Shown piece after piece: positions 10,801 to 19,460 of a DNA stretch of 64,000 bases. The stretch's first letter is position 1, and every line of letters starts with the position of its first letter. The notes under the pieces were generated by a model, which had not been told where the DNA came from, made no database searches, and was given only the letters and a program-made list of their open reading frames with translations. The stretch comes from Bacteroidaceae bacterium (GTDB taxonomy: Bacteria > Bacteroidota > Bacteroidia > Bacteroidales > Bacteroidaceae): positions 1-64,000 of the forward strand of contig JAFXEF010000008.1 of the NCBI GenBank assembly GCA_017520935.1, in the 5' to 3' direction. A program made the translations under genes and the position numbers.

Positions 10801-11085
10801 CACAATGCCGGCTATAACTTCTTGGGTAGCGACCGCTTTGTAGAGGATGGCTCTTTCTGCCGTTTGAATTACTTGCAGCTTTCCTATAGTCTTGGTACAG
10901 AGGTTGCCAAGCGTTTGGGTATTCGTAAGGCTACTTTGTCAATGTCGGCGAATAACCTCTTCAACTGGACACGCTATTCAGGCGTTGACCCCGAGGTAGG
11001 TTATGGTGGCTATGGCTTGAGCACCGACAACTCGCAGACTCCGCGTGCCAAGTCGTTTACATGCAGATTAAATGTTACATTCTAA
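7834..11085 (+). CDS. SusC/RagA-family TonB-linked outer membrane protein
   Basis: This is a large glycan (or oligosaccharide) importer of the outer membrane. It has a signal peptide ending SSAFAQ, a carboxypeptidase-like regulatory domain (about 23-100, with SYVGYETQTL), a plug domain (EALQGRIAGLDIV, PLIVVDGNVFE, IDVLKDAAATAVWG) and a C-terminal beta-barrel. An ATG at 7828 overlaps the previous stop (TAATG). The ATG at 7834 is preferred because the neighbouring gene at 12771 starts with the same gctATGAGAA context. The SusD partner follows after 12 nt. About 1080 residues is normal for SusC proteins. Confidence 0.95.
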   Translation: MRNKLYILVLMLCVSISSAFAQVIITGNVADAIEPLMMVNVVEVDEAGRFVEATTTDMNGDFSMRIKNTKDKLQISYVGYETQTLAIGDRRVFNVVMKDENLIEEVVIKAVVKKSTGGLEIPEREMSVAAQSLKMSEFEGLNFTSVDEALQGRIAGLDIVMNSGNLGSGTTMRLRGVSSINGNAEPLIVVDGNVFETTGNDDFDYATANEEKFAELLCVNPDDIESIDVLKDAAATAVWGSQGANGVISIKTKRGTRGPTMVDYSYGLNVTYQPDGIRMLNGDDYTMFMKEAYFNPELNDAAANLRELNYDPSFSEYRMFNNNTDWVDAVKQVGSKHSHYLSLSGGGEKANFRVSGGYDHETGSIIAQSLDRFSTRVNLDYWVSERIKIKSDFNLTYTDNNRNYSNLLGAAYLKMPNMAIYREDANDRPTGEYYLALQSMPEALKDQRERINPIAEANLAKNEYRSYNLSALFQIVYDLLSPDDSGHQLDYEGQVLMTVFNDYTDKYYPRELSTLAWSEASINRSEQSSSKSVAFRTRHTLTFTPKFDNEDHFFTTMARMEITNGDGSGYGTISHGLPSGDITSSTTQGQLENMWTNQSQWRSVYFTYQGHYSYKSKYALTLTGRLDGSTKFGAGNRWGFFPSISGRWNISDEAFMEDLDWLSMLSIRPGIGQVGVQPGAEYLHFSKYSSVDVYGDMASTAPNNIRLSDLKWETKTTWNIGTDIGIFDDKFTMDINMYSQLTEDLLMKDVRIPSSTGYGALSWKNVGSMRNQGWELNIYGNKCVKVGDFSAGFNLTLGNNVNEIVSMDETVLASLNSDFNYANGSYLTRVQVANAFGSIYGFRYKGVYQYSDYIPGEQESAPVARDANGNVITDEKGKPLPMMFNYGDTDYEFQGGDAIYEDVNHDGNINELDIVYLGNCNPLVTGGFGLRFYYKRWSMNMQFNYRYGSKVLNMAKMNAENMHSNSNQSYAVNWRWRTEGDLTTIPRALHNAGYNFLGSDRFVEDGSFCRLNYLQLSYSLGTEVAKRLGIRKATLSMSANNLFNWTRYSGVDPEVGYGGYGLSTDNSQTPRAKSFTCRLNVTF

Positions 11086-11097
11086 TGGTATAGTGCT

Positions 11098-12762
11098 ATG
11101 AAAAGAATAACTGATAAAATCAAATATACAGCGGCAGCACTTTGCTCTGTGCTGTGCATGACATCCTGCGAGGACTTCTTGAGTACAGTTCCTTTGAATG
11201 AAATTGTATTGGAGAACTTCTGGGAGAATGAGGCCGAGGTGACCTCGGTGGTGTCATCGTGCTATAGTGGTATGGCTGATGGGGAATTCCTGAAACGTGC
11301 CATGATGTGGGGTGAGTTGCGTTCCGATAACGTGACTAAGGGATTGATAAATCGCGATGTTAAATATGTGAACCATGTGCAGTTGCCCGAGATGTTGGAG
11401 GGTAATATTCTACCCAATCATGAGATTGCCGATTGGTCAAGCTTCTATCGGGTAATCAATCGTTGCAATACGGTATTGCACTATGCTCCCGATGTGCTCG
11501 AACGCGACCCCGACTTCAATGAGTCAGAATGGCTGGCTATGGAGGCCGAGATGTTGACATTGCGTGCCTTGTGCTATTTCTATTTAGTGCGCTCGTTCCG
11601 TGATGTACCTTTGGTGCTGGAGCCTACGATAGACGACAGTAAACCATTCATGGTGGCAGCTGCTGACCCGGACAGCCTGCTCAACGTATTGGTGGCTGAC
11701 TTGCGGAAAGCCGAACTTAATGCCGTGAAGGAGTATCCTATGAATACTACCTCAATGGATATTTCCTATACCAAGGGTCGTATCACCCAGCAGGCGGTAT
11801 GGTCGCTCTTGGCCGATATCTACCTTTGGATGGAACGCTATGATGAGTGCATTGAGTATTGTGAGAAAGTGATTGCAGCCAAGGTGGAAGAGGCTGAAGA
11901 GGAGCGTATGAGCTATGATGGTGAATATCCCTTGCTGGCCAATATGAAGGCAAGTGCTACCAATAACAAACATCAGGCATATAACCAGATATTTGGTGTA
12001 GGTAACTCGTTTGAGAGTATCTTTGAGATTCAGATAGATTACCCTTATAATCTGAAGGATAGAGGCGACCTGCTCCGTGCCTATTATGGTGCCGCTGATG
12101 TAGAGATGGGTGCCTATTCGGTTTCGGCATTTATTGGCGATGGAGCTAAGGATGGAAATACCATCTTCCCCAAGACCGATATTCGTCCATCTGAGTTGTT
12201 TGATGTCGACGATGTCAATGTGTATTCTATCCGTAAATACATCTCAAGTATGATTGATGATGAAGGTGAAGCTTCTAAAATTATGGGTACGTTTACCAAC
12301 TGGATATTCTATCGTTTGACCGATGTTATGTTGATGGAGGCCGAGGCTTTGGTAGAGCGCAATGACTCTGCATCCAATGACCTGCGCAAGGCTTTCAATA
12401 TTACGAATGCGGTGTATAGTCGTTCCAACTTGGCAGCAGCCGAGAGCGATTCGCTGACATTCTCTTCTTACGGTTCTCAAAGCAAGATGCGTGAGTTGGT
12501 ACTTCTTGAACGTCAGCGCGAGTTGATGCTCGAAGGTAAGCGTTGGTTCGACCTCGTACGTAAGGCACGTCGTGATGGTACCAATGGCCCGATGCTCGAC
12601 CTGGCTAAGCGTAAGTACAACAAACCCGATGCCGTGAAGAGCAAGTGGATCAAGCCCGATATGCTTTATCTGCCTATCTACGAAGAGGAACTCAAGGTAA
12701 ATACACTGTTGAAGCAGAATCCTGAATATGAGACAGAAGAAACAATATCAACCGCAAAATAA
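11098..12762 (+). CDS. SusD/RagB-family nutrient-binding lipoprotein
   Basis: The 554-residue lipoprotein has a lipobox ending LCMTSC (Cys 24) followed by EDFLSTVPLNEI, the usual SusD opening. TPR-like segments include ARALCYFYLVRSFRDVPLV and a C-terminal RELMLEGKRWFDLVR block, both hallmarks of the family. SusD proteins form the lid of the SusC transporter and bind its ligand at the cell surface. The gene lies directly after its SusC partner and 8 nt before the next fasciclin gene, clearly in one operon. Confidence 0.95.
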   Translation: MKRITDKIKYTAAALCSVLCMTSCEDFLSTVPLNEIVLENFWENEAEVTSVVSSCYSGMADGEFLKRAMMWGELRSDNVTKGLINRDVKYVNHVQLPEMLEGNILPNHEIADWSSFYRVINRCNTVLHYAPDVLERDPDFNESEWLAMEAEMLTLRALCYFYLVRSFRDVPLVLEPTIDDSKPFMVAAADPDSLLNVLVADLRKAELNAVKEYPMNTTSMDISYTKGRITQQAVWSLLADIYLWMERYDECIEYCEKVIAAKVEEAEEERMSYDGEYPLLANMKASATNNKHQAYNQIFGVGNSFESIFEIQIDYPYNLKDRGDLLRAYYGAADVEMGAYSVSAFIGDGAKDGNTIFPKTDIRPSELFDVDDVNVYSIRKYISSMIDDEGEASKIMGTFTNWIFYRLTDVMLMEAEALVERNDSASNDLRKAFNITNAVYSRSNLAAAESDSLTFSSYGSQSKMRELVLLERQRELMLEGKRWFDLVRKARRDGTNGPMLDLAKRKYNKPDAVKSKWIKPDMLYLPIYEEELKVNTLLKQNPEYETEETISTAK

Positions 12763-12770
12763 ATTCTGCT

Positions 12771-14657
12771 ATGAGAAGAAGTAAATATATTGTAATGATA
12801 TGTTCCTTGTTTGCACTTATGCTGACCACCAGCTGCGTAGAGGAACTGAAGACGGAGAATTTTTATACATTCACCGGAGAGATGATAACCGACTATCTGG
12901 AGAATAGAGAGGAGCGGTTCAGCGACTTTACCTATGTGCTCGGACGTTCGGGTGTGAAGGAACTTTTGGATGCCTATGGCAATTATACTTGCTTTGCTCC
13001 TACCAATGAGGCGTTTGCACTCTATCTGGCCGAGCGAGGAAAGTCAAGCGTAGAAGAACTTACCGATGAGGAGTGCGACACCATCTCGTATGGTCACGTG
13101 ATAAAGTCGGAGCTTGACTACTTCTTGACTACCGATATGGACAACGGTGTATTGGGTACTGCCAATATGAATGATCGTTATATTCAAGTGTATATCGACT
13201 CACTCACAGGTGACTTCTATATCAATCGTGACTCTAAGATTATTGTTAAAGATGAGGAGTTGGAGAATGGTGTTGTGCATGTGGTTGACCATGTGCTGAT
13301 GCACTCTATCGCCGGCTTACCTGACCTGATGATGGAGAATCCTGACATCAGTCTTTTCTGCGAAGCTATGCTGCTTACCCATTTCCAGGACTCTTTGCAA
13401 TTGTATATGGATGACGCTTATGTGGCTCCTGGTGAGAACGGTGTCAGATATGATCGTCACGGTTGGGATACTTGGTATCCTCAGAAGCGTCGTTTCGGTT
13501 ACACCGGTTTCATAGAGACGAACGATGTATATGAGAAGTTGGGTATTCACAATATTGACGACCTGATGGCTTATGCCAAGAGAATTTACGATGCTACCTT
13601 CCCGAAGGACGCAGGCTTGTATGACGATGATCCCACTCATCCGAAGAACCCTCTGAACCGTTTTGTGGCTTATCACTTCTTAGATCGTAAGATTTATGCC
13701 AGTGAGGGGCAGCTGTATACCTTCATGCATTATCCCGAAGGTTCGTACGATGCTTTTGATTTCTATGAGACCATGTGTAAGGGTACTATCTTGAAGGTGC
13801 AGTGTGGCCGCCGTTCTGAATGGAAGTTATATCTTAACCGCCGTTGGGACACTCAATACCAAGTGCGTGGTTCGGTGATTGATAAGACCGCATCATTCGA
13901 TGGCAACAATGGTGTCTACTATACCATTGACAATCCGTTGGTGTATAGCACCGATGTGACGATGAAGGTTCTCAACGATCGTATGCGCTTTGATGCAGCC
14001 ACCTTGCTCCCCGAATTGGCAACGAATGGTATATTCCGTAATAAGGAGGAAAAGTGCTACCAAATTCCTAAAGGGTATGTAAAGAATATGATTATGTACC
14101 AAGAGGCCGTGGTATGGTATTCTCATCCTGTATGGGGATTCTGGTGCTGGTATGGTGATGAGATTATCGCCATGGGTCAGTATGACTTTGCTATCAAATT
14201 GCCTCCCGTTCCGGAAGGAACTTATGAAATCCGCTATGGCTATGTGCCCATGGTGCAGCGCGGTGTAACACAGGTATATGTGGATAATATCCCTTGTGGT
14301 ATTCCTATTGATTTGACCATGAATGCGGAGGGAACTCCTAATCCGAAGATCGGTTGGTTCTCTGAAGATGGTTTGTCAGCAGAGGAGATTGTACGTAATG
14401 ACAAGGCTATGCACAATCGCGGTTACATGCGTGCGCCTGATACTCAGACTATGGGTACCAACGAAAGCGATATGGCTCCTACTCATCAGAATCTTCTTCG
14501 TCGTATTGTGGCTACACAATATCTGCAGAACACAGAAGACCATTACATCCGTTTCCGCGCTGTTGATGAATCGGGTGAGGAGTTTATGTTAGACTATATT
14601 GAGCTTTGTCCGAAGAGCGTATATGATTCGCCCATCGTGCCCGAAGACCGTCACTAA
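12771..14657 (+). CDS. Fasciclin-domain surface lipoprotein
   Basis: The 628-residue protein has a lipobox ending LMLTTSC (Cys 22) and then an acidic stretch. One FAS1-like domain is clear at about 30-180 (FSDFTYVLGRSGV, YTCFAPTNEAF, NGVVHVVDHVL). A second, more diverged fasciclin-like stretch containing NRFVAYHFLDRKIY covers about 185-400. The last 200 residues are beta-rich with no recognised catalytic motif and may be a carbohydrate-binding or scaffold domain (PEGTYEIRYGYVPMVQRGVTQ). It lies between SusD and a third FAS1 gene, which places it in the same uptake machinery. The ligand is not readable from sequence. Confidence 0.8.
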   Translation: MRRSKYIVMICSLFALMLTTSCVEELKTENFYTFTGEMITDYLENREERFSDFTYVLGRSGVKELLDAYGNYTCFAPTNEAFALYLAERGKSSVEELTDEECDTISYGHVIKSELDYFLTTDMDNGVLGTANMNDRYIQVYIDSLTGDFYINRDSKIIVKDEELENGVVHVVDHVLMHSIAGLPDLMMENPDISLFCEAMLLTHFQDSLQLYMDDAYVAPGENGVRYDRHGWDTWYPQKRRFGYTGFIETNDVYEKLGIHNIDDLMAYAKRIYDATFPKDAGLYDDDPTHPKNPLNRFVAYHFLDRKIYASEGQLYTFMHYPEGSYDAFDFYETMCKGTILKVQCGRRSEWKLYLNRRWDTQYQVRGSVIDKTASFDGNNGVYYTIDNPLVYSTDVTMKVLNDRMRFDAATLLPELATNGIFRNKEEKCYQIPKGYVKNMIMYQEAVVWYSHPVWGFWCWYGDEIIAMGQYDFAIKLPPVPEGTYEIRYGYVPMVQRGVTQVYVDNIPCGIPIDLTMNAEGTPNPKIGWFSEDGLSAEEIVRNDKAMHNRGYMRAPDTQTMGTNESDMAPTHQNLLRRIVATQYLQNTEDHYIRFRAVDESGEEFMLDYIELCPKSVYDSPIVPEDRH

Positions 14658-14678
14658 TCTATTTAAAAGTATAAGACT

Positions 14679-16244
14679 ATGAGATATATTGAATATGTTA
14701 AGCGTATTGGCCTATTGCTGATGTTTCCTTTGGCACTTGGCAGTTGTACTGATGTATGGAACGGCCACTATGATGTAGACAATCAGCAGCAGATTGCCGA
14801 TAAGACTCTTTGGGAAGAGATAAAATCGCATCCCGAGCTTCAGGGATTTGCCGATTGTCTGAAGCAATATGGCTATGACAAGGTGCTTGATGGCGACCAG
14901 ATGTATACCGTATTTGCTCCCCAGGGAACAATTGATGTTGCCGGCCTTAGCGACGAGAAGGTCAAGAAAGAGGTGTTGGGCAATCATATCGCACGCTTTG
15001 TTCACTCGGCCAACAATGCTACGGTTGACAAAGATGTGCAGATGCTCAATGAGAAGTTGGTAACCTTTACTAAGATGGGCGATGCCTACACCTTCGGTGA
15101 TGCCACGCTCACGGCTTCTAATATCATTGCCAAGAATGGTGTACTGCATATCATTAGCAGCCATGTACCCTTCTTCTATAATGTGTGGGAGTACCTGACT
15201 ATTGATGATGAGTTCAGCAATATCTGCAAGTTCATGTACTCCTTTGATGAGGAGGAACTGGATGAGGAGTCCAGCGTTAAGGGTCCCATCGTAAATGGCT
15301 TGCAGACCTATGTGGACTCTGTTGTGGTAACCTATAACATGCTGCATTATTTGGTTGGCAAACTGAATAATGAAGACAGTACCTATACCATGTTGCTGCC
15401 TACCAACAAGGCTTGGGATGAAGCATACGAGCGTATAGCTCCGTATTATACCTTCCACAATAAGAATGAGTATCGCGATTCTCTGCAAGAGCGTTACACG
15501 AAACTGGGTATCATCAACGACCTTGTGTTTAGTCACACCATGCAGGGCAATGTGCAGGATTCGCTGGTGTCTACTACGGGCAATGTCTTCTACACTCCGT
15601 TCGATTATATCTTGAAGGGCTATAATTCGCTTGATGAAGGCCTTGCTTGTAGCAATGGTAATGTTTTTGTTGTAGATGAACTGTATCACCATCCTTGGGA
15701 CTCATGGCATAATCGTCTGAAGGTTGAGGGCGAGCGTGTCAACGGCCATACGGTGAAGGAGACTACCTCTATTGAGTACCGTAGAAATCTTCAGTATTCA
15801 GACTCATTGTATACCAAGGTTTCGGGCGGACAATATCTGGAGATTGTTCCCAAGAATTCCAACTCAGTTACGGAGGTCGATTTTAATATCTGGAATACAT
15901 TGGCTGCAACGTATGATGTCAAGGTGGTATTCTTGCCTCAGCGCTTGGCTACCGACCGTAGCATCGGCATCAAGCCCAATCACCTGGCGGTATCATTGAG
16001 CTACCTTGATGAGCAGGGAAGAACTAAAAAGACCAATTTGACTGTAGCCAAGGACTCCTTGCTTGTTGACCCCACTCGCATTGATACCGTCCATGTAGGT
16101 ACTTTCACATTCCCCGTGGCTACTTATGGTGAGGAGAAATCGTCAACAAAGCTAAATGTGAAGTCTGTGGTTAGTTCAAAAGATAAGACCAAATCACGTA
16201 CGATGTTGATTGACTGTGTGATATTTGAACCTGTAAAAGAATGA
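14679..16244 (+). CDS. Fasciclin-domain surface lipoprotein
   Basis: The 521-residue lipoprotein has its lipobox at LALGSC (Cys 23). The first FAS1-like domain (about 45-165) contains YTVFAPQGTIDV and ends with NGVLHIISSHVPF. The second (about 170-340) contains YTMLLPTNKAWDEAYE and ends at NGNVFVVDELYHHPWDSW. A beta-rich tail follows. It lies 21 nt after the previous FAS1 gene and 6 nt before the second SusC gene, so it bridges the two SusCD pairs. It is probably a surface binding protein; its glycan target is unknown. Confidence 0.8.
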   Translation: MRYIEYVKRIGLLLMFPLALGSCTDVWNGHYDVDNQQQIADKTLWEEIKSHPELQGFADCLKQYGYDKVLDGDQMYTVFAPQGTIDVAGLSDEKVKKEVLGNHIARFVHSANNATVDKDVQMLNEKLVTFTKMGDAYTFGDATLTASNIIAKNGVLHIISSHVPFFYNVWEYLTIDDEFSNICKFMYSFDEEELDEESSVKGPIVNGLQTYVDSVVVTYNMLHYLVGKLNNEDSTYTMLLPTNKAWDEAYERIAPYYTFHNKNEYRDSLQERYTKLGIINDLVFSHTMQGNVQDSLVSTTGNVFYTPFDYILKGYNSLDEGLACSNGNVFVVDELYHHPWDSWHNRLKVEGERVNGHTVKETTSIEYRRNLQYSDSLYTKVSGGQYLEIVPKNSNSVTEVDFNIWNTLAATYDVKVVFLPQRLATDRSIGIKPNHLAVSLSYLDEQGRTKKTNLTVAKDSLLVDPTRIDTVHVGTFTFPVATYGEEKSSTKLNVKSVVSSKDKTKSRTMLIDCVIFEPVKE

Positions 16245-16250
16245 TAGATT

Positions 16251-19200
16251 ATGAAGAAGATGAATAATCATATACAGTTTGTATTGTGCTGTTTGGTTGC
16301 AGGCGGTATGTCGCTCACAGCCCCTGCCTATGCAGCAATGCCAGAGGAATCTGTGCAGCAGACAGAAAAGATGGTGACCGTAAGTGGTGTGGCTTATGAT
16401 GCCGCAACACGTACTCCACTGGCGGGTGTGCGTGTGGTAGCTCATGGTAACTCCAAATATTCGGTGATGACCAATGAGACGGGTGCCTATACGCTCAATG
16501 TGCCTGCATTTGTTACCTTGCTCGATTTGACGGCTCCCGGCTATAACCTCGTACAGATGGCTGTCAGTGAGAAGGCGCAAGAGGTATTCATGCACTCAGA
16601 ACTGTTTACCGACGACTACACCTCCAAGGTGCAGGTTACCGATGTGGCTTCTACCGAAGACTTCTCATTGAGTACAGCACTCACGATTGATCAGGAGATT
16701 GGTACACGCCTTGGTGGTGACCTGTATTCAATCACCCGTAGCGGTACCCCTGCGATGGGTTCGGCTATGTTTATCGGAGGCTTGAACTCATTGAATGCCA
16801 ATGCCCAGCCGCTCATCATCCTCGATGGGGTGTATCTCGATCAGCAGTATGGTCGCGATGCCTTGCATGAGGGACACTATAATAATGTGTTATCGGCAAT
16901 CAATGTGAATGATATCGCCAAGGTCACCGTGCTTAAGAATGCTACGGCATTGTATGGAACCAAGGGGTCTAACGGTGTCATCATCATCGACACCAAGCGT
17001 AGTACCAGTATGGCAACCCGCATTGAGGCCAATGTGATGGCGGGAGTGGAACTAATGCCCGACCGTCCTTCTATGATGAATGCCAGTCAGTATCGTATGT
17101 ATGCTTCAGAGCTTATCGGTAGCACAGGTACTGAACTTACCAAGTTCAAGTTTTTGAACGAGGATCCTGACTATTACTATTACCACATGTATCACAACGA
17201 TACCAAGTGGGATGAGTATGTATACCGTGAGGCTATCACTCAGAACTACAGCATCAGTGTTCAGGGTGGTGATGAGGTAGCCGATTACAACCTGTCGTTG
17301 GGTTATACCGGTGCCGAGAGTACGCTCGATTTCAACAATTTCAGCCGTATGAACCTGCGCTTCAATACAGACATCAAGCTGATAGGTAATCTAAGCACTC
17401 GCTTTGATGTTGCTTACAACTACAACACACGTAACTTGCGTGACGATGGCATCATTGAGGACTTTACTGCCGAGACCATCCTTTCGCCCAACTTCTTGGC
17501 ACTGATTAAGGCTCCTTTCTTGAATCCTTATCGTCAGGACGAGAATGGTGATGTCACCACGTTCGTATCAGGGGCCGACGACTTTGCCGAAGGTTTTGGA
17601 CTCAATACTTCATGGGCCAATCCTGTAGCTATCAATAAGTATGGCGATGCAAAGAACAAGAACCGATTGGAATATAGTATGTTCAACATCACAATAGCTC
17701 CTCGCTACGACTTCAATAGCAACCTTTATGCTACCACTCTGTTCTACTATGCCTTATCAAACAACAACCAGCGTTCGTTCGTGCCTATGACAGGTACTCC
17801 TACCTTCTATATTGATGGTGTGGGCTCATCGACGAACCGTGCTGCGGCATTCAATGCCAAGCAGGAGTCACTCTTTAGTGATACTAAGATTGACTGGACT
17901 CACCGCAACAAGGCTCATTACCTCAATCTTGTAGGTGGTTTCCGCTTTACCAACGACAACTACGTGTCTACCGCTCAGGAGGGTCACAATACCGGTAACG
18001 ATAAGACTCCTAACGTGTCTGGTTCGTTGAACTTTAGTGATGTGGGTGGTGCCGATGATACTTGGCGCTCATTTGCTTACTATGCCAATGCTGACTATAG
18101 CTACAAGTACAAGTACTTCGTACAGGGAGGTCTCTCTATGGAGACTACTTCTCGTTTCGGTAAGGATGTGAAGTCTGGTATCAAGTTGGCAGGTGTGCAT
18201 TGGGGCCTGTTCCCATCGCTACAGACAGCTTGGTTGGTATCTTCTGAGGACTTTTTCGATAGAGAAAAGCTCGGTATCAACAGCTTGAAGTTGAGTGCCG
18301 GATATGATGCTTCGGGCAACGACGATATCGCTATCAGCGCATCGCGCACCAGTCTTGCAGCCAATCGATTCCTGAATGGTTCTGTAGGCCTCGTGCTGAA
18401 CAATATCGGTAACACTGGTGTGCAGTGGGAGACTACCCATCGTTTTCGTGTAGGTCTCGACCTTACCGAGTATAACGATATCTTAGGACTTTCGCTCAAC
18501 TTCTTCAAGAGCTATACCAACAATCTGCTTACATTGAAGTCACTGCCTGAGATTTCTGGTGAGGGCTATTATTGGTCCAATGACGGCTCTTTGGAGAATA
18601 CCGGTATCGACTTTGGTGTACGCTTCAAATTGCTCAACCGCAAGAACTGGAAGTGGGAGTTTGGTGCCAATGCTACAGCTTATAAGAACAAGATTACTGC
18701 ATTGCCCGACGGCGACTACACTACCAAGATCTACGGTGCTAACGTGCTCACTTCTGTGGGGCGTGCTGCCGGTGTCTTCTATGGCTACGAAACCGATGGC
18801 GTGTATGCCACACAACAGGAGGCCGAGGAAGCGGGTCTTACCTTGGTGGCCAATACAGGTGAGGTCACTCCGTTCGCTGCCGGCGATATGAAGTTCGTTG
18901 ACCACGTGGCCGATGGTGTCATCAATGAGAAGGATATGGTTGTTATTGGCGACCCCAATCCCGATGTTTATGGCAATCTCTATTCAAGCCTGTCATACAA
19001 GCATTTTACGTTAGATATGAATTTCAGCTATTCGTATGGTAATGACATCTACAACTATCAGCGCTCTTTGCTCGAAGGTGGCTCGCAATTCTTCAATCAG
19101 ACTACTGCCCTCAACCGTCGTTGGATTGCTGAGGGACAGCAGACCGATATTCCTAAGGCCACATTTGGTGACCCTATGGGCAATGCACGCTTCTCTGACC

Positions 19201-19448
19201 GCTGGATTGAGGATGGCTCATATCTCCGTCTTCGCAGTGTGACTCTCAGCTATGAACTTCCTGTCAACTCGGTATGGTTGCAAGGTCTTACCGTATGGGC
19301 TACTGCCAACAATCTCTTTACACTCACCAACTATTTAGGCAGCGATCCCGAGGTATGGGCTGGCAACTCTGTATTATACCAGGGTATTGACCGTGGTCTC
19401 ACGGCACAGGGCCGTAGCGTGTTGATGGGTATCAAGATAAACCTCTAA
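16251..19448 (+). CDS. SusC/RagA-family TonB-linked outer membrane protein
   Basis: The 1065-residue protein is the second SusC of the operon. A signal peptide ends near LTAPAYA. A carboxypeptidase-like domain (about 42-110) and a plug domain (GSAMFIGGLNSLNANAQPL, ILDGVYLDQQYG, VTVLKNATALYGTKGSNGV) lead into the barrel, which ends in a short strand with a hydrophobic last residue (GIKINL). It is clearly diverged from the first SusC, so the two pairs probably handle different ligands or different parts of the same glycan. It starts 6 nt after the FAS1 gene; its SusD partner follows after 12 nt. Confidence 0.95.
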   Translation: MKKMNNHIQFVLCCLVAGGMSLTAPAYAAMPEESVQQTEKMVTVSGVAYDAATRTPLAGVRVVAHGNSKYSVMTNETGAYTLNVPAFVTLLDLTAPGYNLVQMAVSEKAQEVFMHSELFTDDYTSKVQVTDVASTEDFSLSTALTIDQEIGTRLGGDLYSITRSGTPAMGSAMFIGGLNSLNANAQPLIILDGVYLDQQYGRDALHEGHYNNVLSAINVNDIAKVTVLKNATALYGTKGSNGVIIIDTKRSTSMATRIEANVMAGVELMPDRPSMMNASQYRMYASELIGSTGTELTKFKFLNEDPDYYYYHMYHNDTKWDEYVYREAITQNYSISVQGGDEVADYNLSLGYTGAESTLDFNNFSRMNLRFNTDIKLIGNLSTRFDVAYNYNTRNLRDDGIIEDFTAETILSPNFLALIKAPFLNPYRQDENGDVTTFVSGADDFAEGFGLNTSWANPVAINKYGDAKNKNRLEYSMFNITIAPRYDFNSNLYATTLFYYALSNNNQRSFVPMTGTPTFYIDGVGSSTNRAAAFNAKQESLFSDTKIDWTHRNKAHYLNLVGGFRFTNDNYVSTAQEGHNTGNDKTPNVSGSLNFSDVGGADDTWRSFAYYANADYSYKYKYFVQGGLSMETTSRFGKDVKSGIKLAGVHWGLFPSLQTAWLVSSEDFFDREKLGINSLKLSAGYDASGNDDIAISASRTSLAANRFLNGSVGLVLNNIGNTGVQWETTHRFRVGLDLTEYNDILGLSLNFFKSYTNNLLTLKSLPEISGEGYYWSNDGSLENTGIDFGVRFKLLNRKNWKWEFGANATAYKNKITALPDGDYTTKIYGANVLTSVGRAAGVFYGYETDGVYATQQEAEEAGLTLVANTGEVTPFAAGDMKFVDHVADGVINEKDMVVIGDPNPDVYGNLYSSLSYKHFTLDMNFSYSYGNDIYNYQRSLLEGGSQFFNQTTALNRRWIAEGQQTDIPKATFGDPMGNARFSDRWIEDGSYLRLRSVTLSYELPVNSVWLQGLTVWATANNLFTLTNYLGSDPEVWAGNSVLYQGIDRGLTAQGRSVLMGIKINL

Positions 19449-19460
19449 AAAGCAACGATT

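Noticed and set aside
14712..15692. 326-residue minus-strand frame
   Set aside because: It lies wholly antisense inside a clear fasciclin lipoprotein gene; composition is that of a mirror frame.
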